From: Coniferiporia sulphurascens
Taxonomy: Eukaryota; Basidiomycota; Agaricomycetes; Hymenochaetales; Hymenochaetaceae
NCBI GenBank assembly: GCA_002794785.1
Contig: NBBA01000016.1
Span: 898,602 to 962,601 of the forward strand
Length of the DNA stretch: 64,000 nucleotides
Direction: 5' to 3'
The notes beneath the pieces were generated by a model. The model saw nothing but the letters and a program-made list of their open reading frames with translations, was not told where the DNA came from and searched no databases. Within the stretch, counting starts at the first letter, position 1, and every line of letters begins with the position of its first letter. Positions 11,579-22,219 of the stretch are shown here, piece by piece. The position numbers and the translations under genes were made by a program.

Positions 11579-13024
11579 ATGGCAATTGGACCCGACGTGG
11601 TCTTCTTGCTCATACTACCGATCGAGGGGGCGCTATTTGGTACGTCCCTTTTGCATTTTTATTAGATCCCCCAAATGTGCTAATTTCCTTTTATGTCGTC
11701 CTGGAGGGCTATTCACAATGCTTTTTGCAACTACAATACACATCTTGGTTAATCGTCAGAAGAAAACACACGATCTGAATATTCCGTTGGTAGCCGTTTC
11801 CGTATTACTCTATGTCGTGGCATTCGTGGTACGCAAGCTGGTTGGTATCTCTGTTCATTAGGAAAGTCACGCATAATCGCAGCATTTATGTCTGAACGAG
11901 CACAGAGATTATGTTGCATTTATCGAACAGCGAGATGAAACTCCTGCAGTTTTTCTTTCCAGCCTGACAGATAGATTCTATCTTGCTAAGGAAGCTCTGT
12001 ATGTTGTACAGACAACAATAGCCGACACGTTCCTTGTGCGCAGTCTCCTTGTATCTGAAGCATCTCCTTCAAGTTCTAGCTGCCTTACCCTTCTTCCGTT
12101 CTTACAGGTCTATCGTCTGTATGTAGTATGGGCAAGGGATAAAAGGCTCCTTTTCGCAGCCTCGATACCCCTATTTGCTAGTATAGGTATGTCAAAACCA
12201 TGTCGTCTCTCTACAAACCCTTTTGAATACTCATATTGTCCGTGAAGTGACTGGAATTATGGCAGTAATCAGTGTGGCAAATGCCTCATCATTAACCCCG
12301 ATTTTCGCTATCAAACTCAGAGATTGGATCATTTCATTCTTTGTGATCACGCTCTTTACGAATTTAAGCTGTACCGGTTTGTCCTGATTCCAATTACTGC
12401 TGCCCTGGGGCCTGTACTAATGAATCAAACCTAACTTTATCTGGTTTGTTTCATGAAGCTCTCATCGCGTACAAGGTGTGGTGGATGGAACGCCAGCTGG
12501 CTGCGTTCTCACAATCCTCGGGCAGTTTCAGACCTGTGGTGGTCATCGTGACCGAGTCGGGCGCTGTTTACTCTGCGTCACTGATTGCGTTATTGGCTAT
12601 GTACATCAACGGAACTTGGGCCTTCTACTTCATGATCGACTCGATGCCAGACATTATCGTAAGCCGAAAATAAAGTCTCGTCCTGCAATACTCGAAAAGT
12701 TATTAATTCAATACAACGCAGGGCATTGTTTTCTCGCTCATTATTGTGCGGATAAGTCTGGAAAGCTCAGCCGGAGAGACAAGGCTACCCAGTTTGCCGA
12801 AATGGCAGCCTGCGTCCCAAGTATCCAACGGGCACATTCAGGGTGACCAGCTGGTACTTCCCATGCAGCCCCTCATTGTCCAAATTCGAGAGGATATGTG
12901 CACTAGAGACGACAACGGGAAATTTATCAGACGGGGATCAATGAGAAGTGCGCCGCCGCCGCCAACATCGGACGCTGGCATAGCAGGAGAAAAGCAGTTC
13001 GAGAGCGATGGTTACGCTTCGTGA
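11579..13024 (+). CDS. Agaricomycete multi-pass (7-TM-like) membrane protein
   Basis: Starts MAIGPDVVFLLILPIEGALF, then after an intron GLFTMLFATTIHILVNRQ and IPLVAVSVLLYVVAFV. Later exons give FYLAKEALYVVQTTIADTF, VYRLYVVWARDKRLLFAA, ISVANASSLTPI, LIAYKVWWMER, SGAVYSASLIALLAMYIN and SLIIVRISLES, followed by a polar tail with a PPPP run. This string of helices with YxVQT..ADxF and VYRLYVVW is the usual pattern of a large uncharacterised mushroom membrane family. Exon joins use GTACGT, GTGCGC and GTATGT donors. No frame break was found in the parts I could follow. Ligand and function are unknown. Confidence 0.65.
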
Positions 13025-13261
13025 TCGATCTGGATTCCGAAACCCGAGGAAGGAGAGGGCTGAGAACTGCTTCTAATTGACTCTCTCGGTGACTTTGCAT
13101 GTCTTAGGTGTGGGAACGCGAAACGGTTAAGAGCATATATGAGTCACGGAATTTGTACTTTATTTAAAGAATAATCGGCTCGCATTATAAATACATAGAT
13201 TAATTTTCGAAAAGCTTTATATAGACCATAAATCATAGAATTATTGAAAATTTTGAGGCCA

Positions 13262-13735
13262 CCACAAAAGTTGGACAAATACGAAATTTCGTGATTAGGT
13301 ATCGAGTCACTTACGAAGTGTACTGTTTAAAAGACAAGCTTGGGGTGCAAAGATGCCCAGACATGGGAAACAAATCCGAATATAGTTGCCTCCTAAACTG
13401 CAAATTTGATCAAGCATTTGTGATTTGCTGTGGCCTTCATTCCGCATTTTGAGTAAAGCGTACCTACTATCCATCGACTGTATTGTTTTGGGATATAGGG
13501 GCGTGCTAAATCCAGAATATAGAAGACGGCCATTAGGATACAAATAGCAGACAAATTTACAATTTCAATAAGGATATAGGAAGCGGCCATATCCGGATTT
13601 GCTCCCCGTGAGAGGCTGAACAAGTATGGGCATGTAATTTCTCCATCTAGCACCTGATTTTCTCGCCCTTACAATACAGAGCATTATGCTTGTGGTAGCA
13701 AAGAACACGTTCAAAGCATCTTCGTACTGCAAACT
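13262..13735 (-). pseudogene. Possible membrane-gene fragment
   Basis: The minus strand holds two short hydrophobic blocks separated by a GTAAGG..TTCAG intron-like stretch: YEDALNVFFATTSIMLCI (around 13,720-13,665) and NPDMAASYILIEIVNLSAIC continuing with a further hydrophobic run to about 13,480. It looks like the C-terminal part of one of the local multi-pass families, but no N-terminal part is visible before the next gene. Either a relic or a very divergent gene. Confidence 0.3.
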
Positions 13736-13864
13736 AGTCACACCACTTCGCCGGCGATCTCTAGTAAAATTTGCATTGAGGTAAAGGAATGTAACAACAC
13801 ATGAAAATCACAACGCTCCTGCGTCATGTTCACCAGAAGTAAGCACACGGTATATACTGGCACC

Positions 13865-15481
13865 CTATCCCGACCCTGAATAATAAAAGAGATCCACGTC
13901 GTCGTCAATCCATAGTTCGACACCTGCCAAACCGCTGATTGAGACGAGGGAGCCTTGCACCTTTCCCGTAGCGCCTGCCAAAAGACCGGCGCCACCGTCG
14001 CTTCTGGGTTTCAATGGGAAAAGGGAAGACTGCGAGGCGACTTGCGCGAAGGCCGCCGAAGGTGCTGTAGGTACAGTGTACACCGCGGGGATGAGAGGCG
14101 TCGGGAGGGCGCTTGCGTTGGTGGCATCGGAGACCTTGATGTCGGGACTGGCGGCAAACGAGTACGAGGAAAATGATGGATCAAAGATGAGACCTAGAGA
14201 CAAGGTAGGCTCGAAAGGGGTGGAGGATGTAAAGGCCGAGTTAACAGGTAAGGCCGTGTTTGATGACGAACTTGGTGAGGAAAGCACGGCGGAAGAGTCA
14301 GGGGCGGGAGAAGAAAGTACGGCTACGGAAGACGAGGCTCTAGCGAGGACGGCAGAGCAAAGAGACATGTCCGTCGTGGATTTTGACAAGGAATGGGGTA
14401 AGTAGTTGCTGCCGACGCTAGAGGAGTTCTTGAGACTTTCGAAATTGCCTGATACGCTGGAGCCGCAACCGTGCTCAGAAGCCCTTTCAGTAAATGAACC
14501 ACTTGAACTTGAGGAACTCGAGCCAGATATGCTCTGTGCTACCGATTGGGGGGAAGGCAGAAGCACAGAGGAAAATACGATAGGATCATAATCAGACCCG
14601 TATGCAGCGGACTGCGGAGAAAGGTATTGAGACGAATCCAGTATCGGGGCTCTTAAACCTAGCCCACGAGCGACATCAACCGAAGTCGAACGCGAATCGG
14701 GGCCCCATATCTCCCGCGTTTCTCTGATTGGCGGAAGTGCGTCCATTGGAAACTGCAGACCAGGACCGGCGCGTATTGTGACGTTTAGATTCGGAGTGGA
14801 CGAAAGACGTTGGTGTGCTTGGTAGTCCTGAGGAGGGTGAGAAAGAGATGGAGAACTACGGGACGCATCAGTGGATTGGTCGAGCATACCACTGACTGCA
14901 AGTCCGATGTCGCGCTCGAAAGTCTCAGACCAAGCCCGCTGGAATGCAAGGACATCTTCAGTTGAGTCTACTGTGACGTGGATCTCCGGGATCTGAGGAC
15001 GAGCACGGAAGGGCCTGGCTATGCGAGGGCCGAAAGAGGAAAAACGTTCCCAAGTCTTTCTATTGGCACGGGCCCTATGGAAACTTGAAGCAGTCTCCCG
15101 GCCAGGAAGGAAAGCACTGCGCGGGCGTACAGGGAGCTCGAAAAGTGGAGCGTCATAATATAATTCGTCCTTCCCTTGGCTATTCCTTTCGAAACAGCTG
15201 CTTCTGTTGAGTTTCCTACTTAGTGTTGAGTTAAGGCCAAGCTCCTTCAGATTCCTGAGTTCCTCGAGCCACTTGCGATTGCGCTCGCGGTCTGCGAATA
15301 CACAGAGACTGGGACTGCGCGCGAGCCGGTGAGCGCGGGCATTCCGCGCACGATTGGCGCAACGTAGAAGGAAGATAGTGAGGCTCAAAAAAACGAGGAT
15401 TGAGGCACCAGCAGGGATAATAATCTCGAGCGGGACTGACGGAGAAGTCAGTCCACTTTCGCCGCCTGACGAGTCCGACAT
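13865..15481 (-). CDS. Ser-rich single-pass membrane protein, unknown function
   Basis: One uninterrupted frame of 538 residues from ATG 15481 (MSDSSGGESG) to TAG 13867-13865. After a short outer segment, residues about 15-38 (LEIIIPAGASILVFLSLTIF and on) form one transmembrane helix, followed directly by a basic stop-transfer stretch (CANRARNARAHR). This predicts an N-out, C-in protein with a long, serine/proline-rich cytoplasmic tail including a nine-serine run. A conserved-looking segment IHVTVDSTEDVLAFQRAW lies in the middle. The frame stays open upstream to an ATG at 15715, but the added 78 residues do not look like a signal peptide. No known domain recognised. Confidence 0.6.
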   Translation of the reverse strand: MSDSSGGESGLTSPSVPLEIIIPAGASILVFLSLTIFLLRCANRARNARAHRLARSPSLCVFADRERNRKWLEELRNLKELGLNSTLSRKLNRSSCFERNSQGKDELYYDAPLFELPVRPRSAFLPGRETASSFHRARANRKTWERFSSFGPRIARPFRARPQIPEIHVTVDSTEDVLAFQRAWSETFERDIGLAVSGMLDQSTDASRSSPSLSHPPQDYQAHQRLSSTPNLNVTIRAGPGLQFPMDALPPIRETREIWGPDSRSTSVDVARGLGLRAPILDSSQYLSPQSAAYGSDYDPIVFSSVLLPSPQSVAQSISGSSSSSSSGSFTERASEHGCGSSVSGNFESLKNSSSVGSNYLPHSLSKSTTDMSLCSAVLARASSSVAVLSSPAPDSSAVLSSPSSSSNTALPVNSAFTSSTPFEPTLSLGLIFDPSFSSYSFAASPDIKVSDATNASALPTPLIPAVYTVPTAPSAAFAQVASQSSLFPLKPRSDGGAGLLAGATGKVQGSLVSISGLAGVELWIDDDVDLFYYSGSG

Positions 15482-16351
15482 AGAGGGATAAGGAAACGAG
15501 TGTGGTGTAAAAGAAGGAAGTGTGTAGCGAGCGACGAATAGTTGTGAGTTGTGTTCGATGGTGGAGGTCGTAGTTGAGGACGGAGGAGAATATACGAGAA
15601 CTTGAAACGAGACCAGTTCCAGCGGAAATGGCTGGGCTGACTGACTGAAATGGGCTGCCAGCCCAGAAACCCAGCAGGTTCGACCAAGGTAGGGTCTGTA
15701 CCGCAAAAGGCCCACCCTTTTTCGGGGAAGGATTCGTTACATTGCCACTGGCACAACCTGCGTAGATATCCGACAATGGTTAGCACTAGTAAGGGGCGGA
15801 AACAGCGCGGCCTGTTGGATGGACCAAGCCTCAAAGGCGCAAAAGACTTGCGAGAATCATAGACATCACCAACTGTCTCTCCCCATTCCAGCCTTTGGCC
15901 GGTAAATCAATCGGTGCAAATGCAGTCCGCCGTCAAGTGGCGTGAAAAGCAATCAGCAAACCATGGGACGACAAGTCCTCCGAATATAGACCGAGGAGTG
16001 TCAGTGCACCTGAGGAACCTAGAGCACTCAAATCCCAGTTTAGAGAAACGAGTGGTACGGAGGGATTCTTCAAAAGTATGGCTGTGGCCTTTCAGTGTTG
16101 AGACTAGGTTAGGTGAGTGCTCAGGCTACATGTTCGAATGAACCGGGATTTCCAACAATTACATAAGCGACGACTAGATCTACACCATATTAAAGGTATA
16201 GTAACAAAAGAGATTAAGGACGATATCTGTTTTATTCTATTTTAGAGGTTTGACGGAAAAATTTCGTGTAGAAAGGATGTCCCTGACGTCCATCGCTACC
16301 ATCAAGGCAAGATATAAATCTACCGCCGAGCGTGGCAGCCCTCATTATCCA
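15482..16351. other. Intergenic region upstream of the Ser-rich gene
   Basis: No gene seen. Contains the presumed promoter and 5' UTR of the Ser-rich membrane protein and the 3' flank of the next DUF6533 gene. Confidence 0.45.
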
Positions 16352-18008
16352 TTAAAACCAGACACTTGGATGATCCGCTCCCGGGTAACTGAGAACGGAC
16401 GGCCTTCTTTGAAGGTTTCCTTTTGCCAGGTCTAGCTGTGCAAGTGGGAATTCGTTGTCGTTGTCCTCAAACTCGCTCTCGTTGGTTTCTTTGCTTGTAC
16501 GAAGTAGATTCAAGAAAGCACGGGAGGAGACCGTCGTGACCAACGTTCCAGAAAAACTTCAAACATGCTGATACATTAGTAAATGTGGGGCGAGCTGATA
16601 GGAAGCATGACACACATCACTCCGAGATAAAACAGGGAAAGCTGCGTTGATGATCTCTGTATCAGCGGTGACGACTAAATCGATCGAACCGGATGCATAC
16701 GTACTGGGGCAGATGATGTGAGAACCAGATTCAACAGTCGCATGCCTTCCAAAGAAACAAGGATCAACGGTGATCGACGTTACACAGAATATTGTAGGGG
16801 CCTACTAATTAAAGTCTATTTTCGAGGAATGTCACCAGTCAGCCTCGGACTACTAGGATGATCTGTCCTAGTAGACAGCTCACCAGGAAGAAAAGAAGCC
16901 CATCACGGTACATAATAACCAATAGGCGCTGACTTTCTAACCGAGGGCGAGTGAGAGCATTCAGCAACAGGAGAGTAATGGCGAACACGTCAGAGGCAAC
17001 CTGTGTAGTGCAGTATTCAGTTATACATGTTGATGAATCAGGATAGATATCCTAAACGACCAAAGGACTCACCGCTGGTGCATAAATGCCGATCGCTGTG
17101 TGGGGTGTGAGCGATGTGAAGCATGTGCGGATGCCGAAGAGGTCAACGTATTGAATACTTCCTAATCCCATTTACCGTGGAAGATTCAGCTTGTAACTTG
17201 ATAAGAGGGTGGTATAGACTTGCCTCTGATTTTGGCCATAGTTATGGATAGGGAAATCCATGCGATTGCCTTGCAAACAATGAGTGAGCCAACCAGCACT
17301 CGGGATCCGAGAGGGTCAAAATTCCACAAGCAGAATAGACGGTAGAAAACGACACCTATCGAAACCTTGTCAGTCAAAATGGTGAAAAGCAAAAAGGTGC
17401 CTTACCCGAGGCCGCTATTTCCACAAAAACGACTGAGATAGACGTGAGAAGAATCGCACGCACACACCTATTACATGAAGGAGTTCAATAAGAACGAGAT
17501 TGATATCATAGAATGTTCACTGAGAAATATCATCAGCAACAATCTCATAGAGTTATGCATGTCGAAGGATTAACCCATTGTGTGCTGAGGTTGAATGGCG
17601 GCGCGAGCACTTATAGTAAGAGAAATAAGATCTATACGTGTTTGACGACTCGGTAGATCATCGTACGCACTGAATACTGCAACTATAGCCACCGAAACCA
17701 TCATGTAGCGAGCAACGAGGAAAATGAGCTTTGCAGCTAGGAGACTCTTTCCACCTTTCTTGACAGGCCAGAGTGTAGACCATACAAGCTGTACTTCACT
17801 AGGAAGCGTAAGAATGATGTCGTATGCCAAGAGCGCAGTACCAGACACTTAATAATCATTCAGTAGTGTCAGTATCACTCTTATTTCGATCAATCAAGTA
17901 AGAGGGATAAAGGGACTGGCAAGGGTACTCACTCGTAAAAAACGTAATCGCAACTAGATGCTCGAGCTCGGTGAGCGGTTCCTCAGCGCGACTCAAGATT
18001 TGAAGCAT
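16352..18008 (-). CDS. DUF6533 multi-pass membrane protein, tandem copy 1
   Basis: Starts at ATG 18008-18006 (MLQILSRAEEPLTELEHL). After an intron comes the DUF6533 hallmark LLAYDIILTLPSEVQLVW, then KLIFLVARYMM. Further exons give GVVFYRLFCLWNF, VLVGSLIVCKAIAWISLSI and VASDVFAITLLLLNALTR, then YRDGLLFFLVSCLLG. The C-terminal exon begins VTTVSSRAFLNLLRT and ends at TAG/16352. DUF6533 proteins are uncharacterised 7-TM-like proteins of Agaricomycetes. The middle exon joins (17,150-17,560 and 16,560-16,860) are uncertain. A paralog lies 1.4 kb to the right in the same orientation. Confidence 0.65.
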
Positions 18009-18499
18009 CTTGTATGCCAGGACGAGGGAGTGGTGGAAAGGGCTAGGTTTTATACGGCCTTTATCATGCCCTATTAATATTTCAAAACGCGGCGCTAATA
18101 GATGATTCCCAGCATTAGGGATCCGATGGGTTCTGAGGTAGGATGCTTCCGCGCCCTGTCTACCATGATCTAACCTGGGACTGTCCGTGTTTCCCAAGGA
18201 CACCAAGATTGAATCAAATATGTGAGAGCCCATGTGAGAACAGGGAGAATCATCGAAACGAACAGTTAGTCCGGCAAAGAAAGAAAGAAAGAGGGGGATT
18301 ATGCACGATCGTGTTCATCGTCAATGACTGTTGTGGCTGATCCATATATTGTTCATGCAATTATGATCCAGCGTCAACCACGATGACCGAGTGTGCAAAT
18401 GGCACATTTGTATAGGACGTCACCAAACGAGGTGACACTGCGGATTGAAAACAACCTAAGTAGTCGAGAATAGAGATGGTGTTTGCACTGCGATGGCAT

Positions 18500-18780
18500 G
18501 CACTGTTCGTCTCCGTTCACGTACGGGTACTGCCTTGATGTATGTAGTCCGTCACCATCGGTAAATCAATCTTCCAAGATCTAGTAAAGCAAAAAGGATT
18601 TATCGTTGGCATATAAATGAAGATGAGATCACTAACGATATGAATTGGCTGACTCACGTAAAGTGGTGGAAGTGAGATGACGACCTCAGCCGGAAGTTGC
18701 CAAATGCAATCGAATTCATTACGTACGAGGAAATACACCCGTCGATCAGTCACCTACCAGTCTCACAATATCGGCCGAAA
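18500..18780 (-). pseudogene. DUF6534-like fragment
   Basis: The minus-strand frame at 18753-18640 reads VYFLVRNEFDCIWQLPAEVV then ISLPPLYVSQ. This resembles the third-helix region of DUF6534 proteins (VTNF..., W-S/Q-LPAEV, followed by a helix ending in VQ). I see no flanking exons with other family motifs in the 18.0-19.4 kb spacer, so it is most likely a remnant. Confidence 0.35.
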
Positions 18781-19418
18781 CTTGCTTGTTGAACAAAACA
18801 AAACAAGATCATCTGAAACAACCACAACGAAAACGCGGAGACACAAGGCCGATGTATAAGAGTTCAACTCATCAGCGTGCACAATTTTCTCCTTGAGTCC
18901 GTGACATGTGTTACCCGGGCCACGATTATGATGGCGAAGCGCGGCGAGTGTTGTAGAGTATAATTCAAGTTGTAGTCAGGCATATTGGACAAGGATGACT
19001 CTCCCATCGGAACTTATGTACCCAGAGCCCCGGACAAAAACTCCTTGAGCCCGTGAGTGATCTTTGCCGTCAGAACCTCGAAGGGAGATGGCCTTATTGA
19101 AGCGCGTTCACGCAACTTCCTTCACTTTATAAATTCATAGTATAGTAACATCACAACTTGACACACCTCCGAATCCAATGCATACAACAATCGTAGCTTT
19201 GGTCCTATCCTTCTAGCAGCCAAACCGGGGTATGACCATCTCCGCAGCACACGACGCGAGCCAACCCACTAGAAACCCGAGAGTAACACAGGCGTTATCA
19301 TCTATCTTGGCTGTAGAGCCGTGCCATTCGATCATGACGCGACCTGTAAATATTTCGTTTATGGGTGCCCTGCATCCATTTAATTATAAATATTCCGAGC
19401 CGGAAGCCTGCTGGCAGG

Positions 19419-20947
19419 CTATATATCTTCCTCTAGCTCATCATCATGCAAGATCGTCTTGACCCGGTACTTGGAGTCATTGGAAGAAAACAGCCCGAGT
19501 AAAGCCCGGGAGGAGACCGTCGTAACCATTGCTCCCGAAAATCTATTCATAGTTGGAATTGAGCCAAAAATGCATAGTATAATCTTATACCCACATTATT
19601 CCCATGGGATAAAGCTCATGCTTGATAAAAATACTTTTAACGAGATCACAATCAGCGACGAGGGGCACTGCATGTACTTACATCTACAGGCCCTATGACG
19701 AGGTTCAGAAGCCGCATGCCTGACACAATCACGGTATATTAGCGACGCTGATCAATCAGAGACGGGAAAGAGCTTTACTTATAACAGTCTATAGATGAGG
19801 AGACAAGTTCTCAGCCACGAAAATGAAACGAATACAAACACTGGGTCAAGGTGCTTACTAAAAAAAAGATGAGTCCATCACGATATAATATCCCTGTTAA
19901 GCGTTGGCCTTCTACGCGAGGTCGCGACAGGGCGTTTAATAGTAGAAGTGCAAGTGCTGATGCATCAAATACTACCTAAGAAACATGGTGGAATATCGAA
20001 GTTAATGTCGTAGTTTATACTGAAAATGACAACGCACGAGCAGCGCCCATGTCGCGAAGTATTTTCCTGAAATCCTATTTCTTGAGAAGCACATGCCAAT
20101 AGCAGGCCCGAAATCTAGGAAAGTGGTTTTTTCTATGTAAAGTATCTGAGAGTCATTCTGTGCCGATATTTTTGGAAGACATGCCTGCTGCATCTGATAT
20201 ATTATCAATTGCCAGGGACCAGACTAGTCCCATGAAAGCGAAGGATACACCAAGTAGGATGCGTGTTTGGAGACGTCCGAATCGCCATAAAGACTGCAGT
20301 CGGTAGATGACGACACCTGCGTTTGACCATATGCGGTGAGTAATATGTAGCACCCGCTATGCTTATACCAAAAGCATACATACCTGATGCCACTGTTTCG
20401 ACCAAAATGTCTGTACCATAAACGTAAACGATTGAGTCTCTGCACCTTAGCATGAAGGCTATGTGAGTTTCATTAGTGAATAGCTATTTAAGAACTGTCA
20501 AGAACTAGAATTTATATCAGCTATAAAGTTACGACTCAAGGAACGACCATGCTTACCCATTGTTCGCTTCGTTCGACGATTGGTATCATCTCTATGATTT
20601 TTGTCTTCAGTTAGTAACGTATTTTATCGCACTATACAAGCTTGGGGTGCGCACGCATTAACGCAATAATAGAATTAACAAGCATTGTATATCTCGTGAT
20701 AAGATACAACAGTTTCGTCTTGATTAAGCTTTTTTTCCCGTATCGAGCGGTTAGTGTCACCCAAACAAGCCGTACTTCATCAGGGAGCGTAAGCAAGATA
20801 TCGTAGGCGAATGCCGATGTTACAGATACTAGCAATTTTATCATGAGATTAGACAGGCATTACGCGGGTTTTGAAAAAGTACTTACTTAACACGTATCGC
20901 ACGATATAGAGAGAGGCTAAACGATTTACAGTGTTTAAGCCAGACAT
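19419..20947 (-). CDS. DUF6533 multi-pass membrane protein, tandem copy 2
   Basis: Starts at ATG 20947-20945 (MSGLNTVNRLASLYIVRYVL), then SVTSAFAYDILLTLPDEVRL and VW, KLLYLITRYTM, VETVASG, GVVIYRLQSLWRF, ILLGVSFAFMGLVWS, FDASALALLLLNALSRPRV and YRDGLIFFL. The last exon (about 19,521-19,419) reads VTTVSSRALLGLF and ends DDELEEDI. The same landmarks in the same order occur in the gene at 16.4-18.0 kb, including the start of the C-terminal exon, so the two are tandem duplicates. The hallmark FAYDILLTLPDEVRLVW is a better match to DUF6533 than that of copy 1. Function unknown. Confidence 0.7.
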
Positions 20948-22219
20948 AGCGTGAGATCTCCGGAGGTTTGAGCAGAAAATATGCAGGAGGAGGCATTCTC
21001 TTAAGAGCTTTTTCGACGCGGCGTACGAACAGCTTTACTTGATTACAAGTTAGAAATGATTGTTGCCCTTGGACACCACAAATATCTCGTTGGCACGAAG
21101 ATCATTGCAGAAGTCACTAGAAATGATCGCGTTGATGATGCATCTTCGCAGTTAGTCGATTTATGGCGTTTAAGACGTATTAGACGGCCCTTTTTTGAGA
21201 ATCTTGTGGGAGGAGATAGCGATCATACACTCAACTCATAATGGACTGACTGCAACTCACAACCACAGCACAGTTGCCAAGTCCGAGTATACACGGCAAC
21301 ATTCGAATTAAAGATCAGAGAATGTCTGAAATGCCCGCATTCCTACGCAACGTATCCAACACTGATTGCCGTGGTAGCCCGTGTGGGTAGAGGCGTCAAG
21401 AAATGATCAAAGAATTACTGATATATCGGTTGCTTAGACACCTCGAGCGTACTCCGAAGGAGTCGCTGATGCTTGGTGTTACCCATGGACACTGACGGTC
21501 GTGCCAAACTCCATACAAGGGCATATGATCCAATAGCGAGACAAGGGATAGATAGGTAATAGCTCACCCAAGCCCTTGCCGGGGACGGAAGTAGTGGAGC
21601 GTTGAAACAGTGCGCACAATGTGATAAAGGAGTTGCGATGCCAGTGCACAGCATCGAGCGTAGAAGTATAAGATTATCTAGCATTCACAAGCGGGACCGA
21701 TCCGATTGAGAGAGGCGTGTTACATCCAGGGATGGAAACAAGAGCGAAAGGCTGCGTGCTTGGAGTACCCATTATTACTGCGGCATGCCGTCAAAAGCAT
21801 TGGATTTGAGGCATCGACAAGCTTGCTTTCTTTGCATCAGAGCATCCAGAGCTCCGGTAAAGATCCCCCCTACCCAGCTCGTCCAGCTGAGAATCCGCGC
21901 GTGCACCCTCCTGTTGTTAATGGAATCGTGACATCGTTCACCGCAGACCGATGAGGATAGCCTCGACAGTAGATAGCAGACATATGGGGTGACGACACCT
22001 CACACCTCTCTGAGAAACAGAAGAGTACGGGGCCAGGGAAAGTAGAGCTGGTTGTATTGTTCCTCGTCGTCGAAGGTGGGTGGAAGATGGCGAAGGTCGT
22101 CGCGGTTGACGGTCGCTAAAGTATGATCACGTGCTGCAAGCCAACACGCGTCGCCTAGAAGTTAACGCGCATGCCGCAGGCGTCGTGCTCCTTGTCTTTC
22201 TTTACCGTTCATCTCGACC
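20948..22219. other. Divergent intergenic region with CSE1 promoter
   Basis: Divides the membrane-gene block from the housekeeping block. No gene seen; frames at 21056-21241 and 21415-21684 are unconvincing. A CACGTG E-box at 22,128-22,133 lies about 90 bp before the CSE1 start. Confidence 0.4.

Noticed and set aside
15482..15715. Upstream extension of the Ser-rich membrane protein
   Set aside because: Open but with no signal peptide or motif; the ATG at 15,481 puts the membrane helix near the N-terminus as expected.
22128..22133. CACGTG sites near several genes (also 58,812 and 60,252) as a shared regulon
   Set aside because: A six-base palindrome is common; three sites near unrelated genes are weak evidence.
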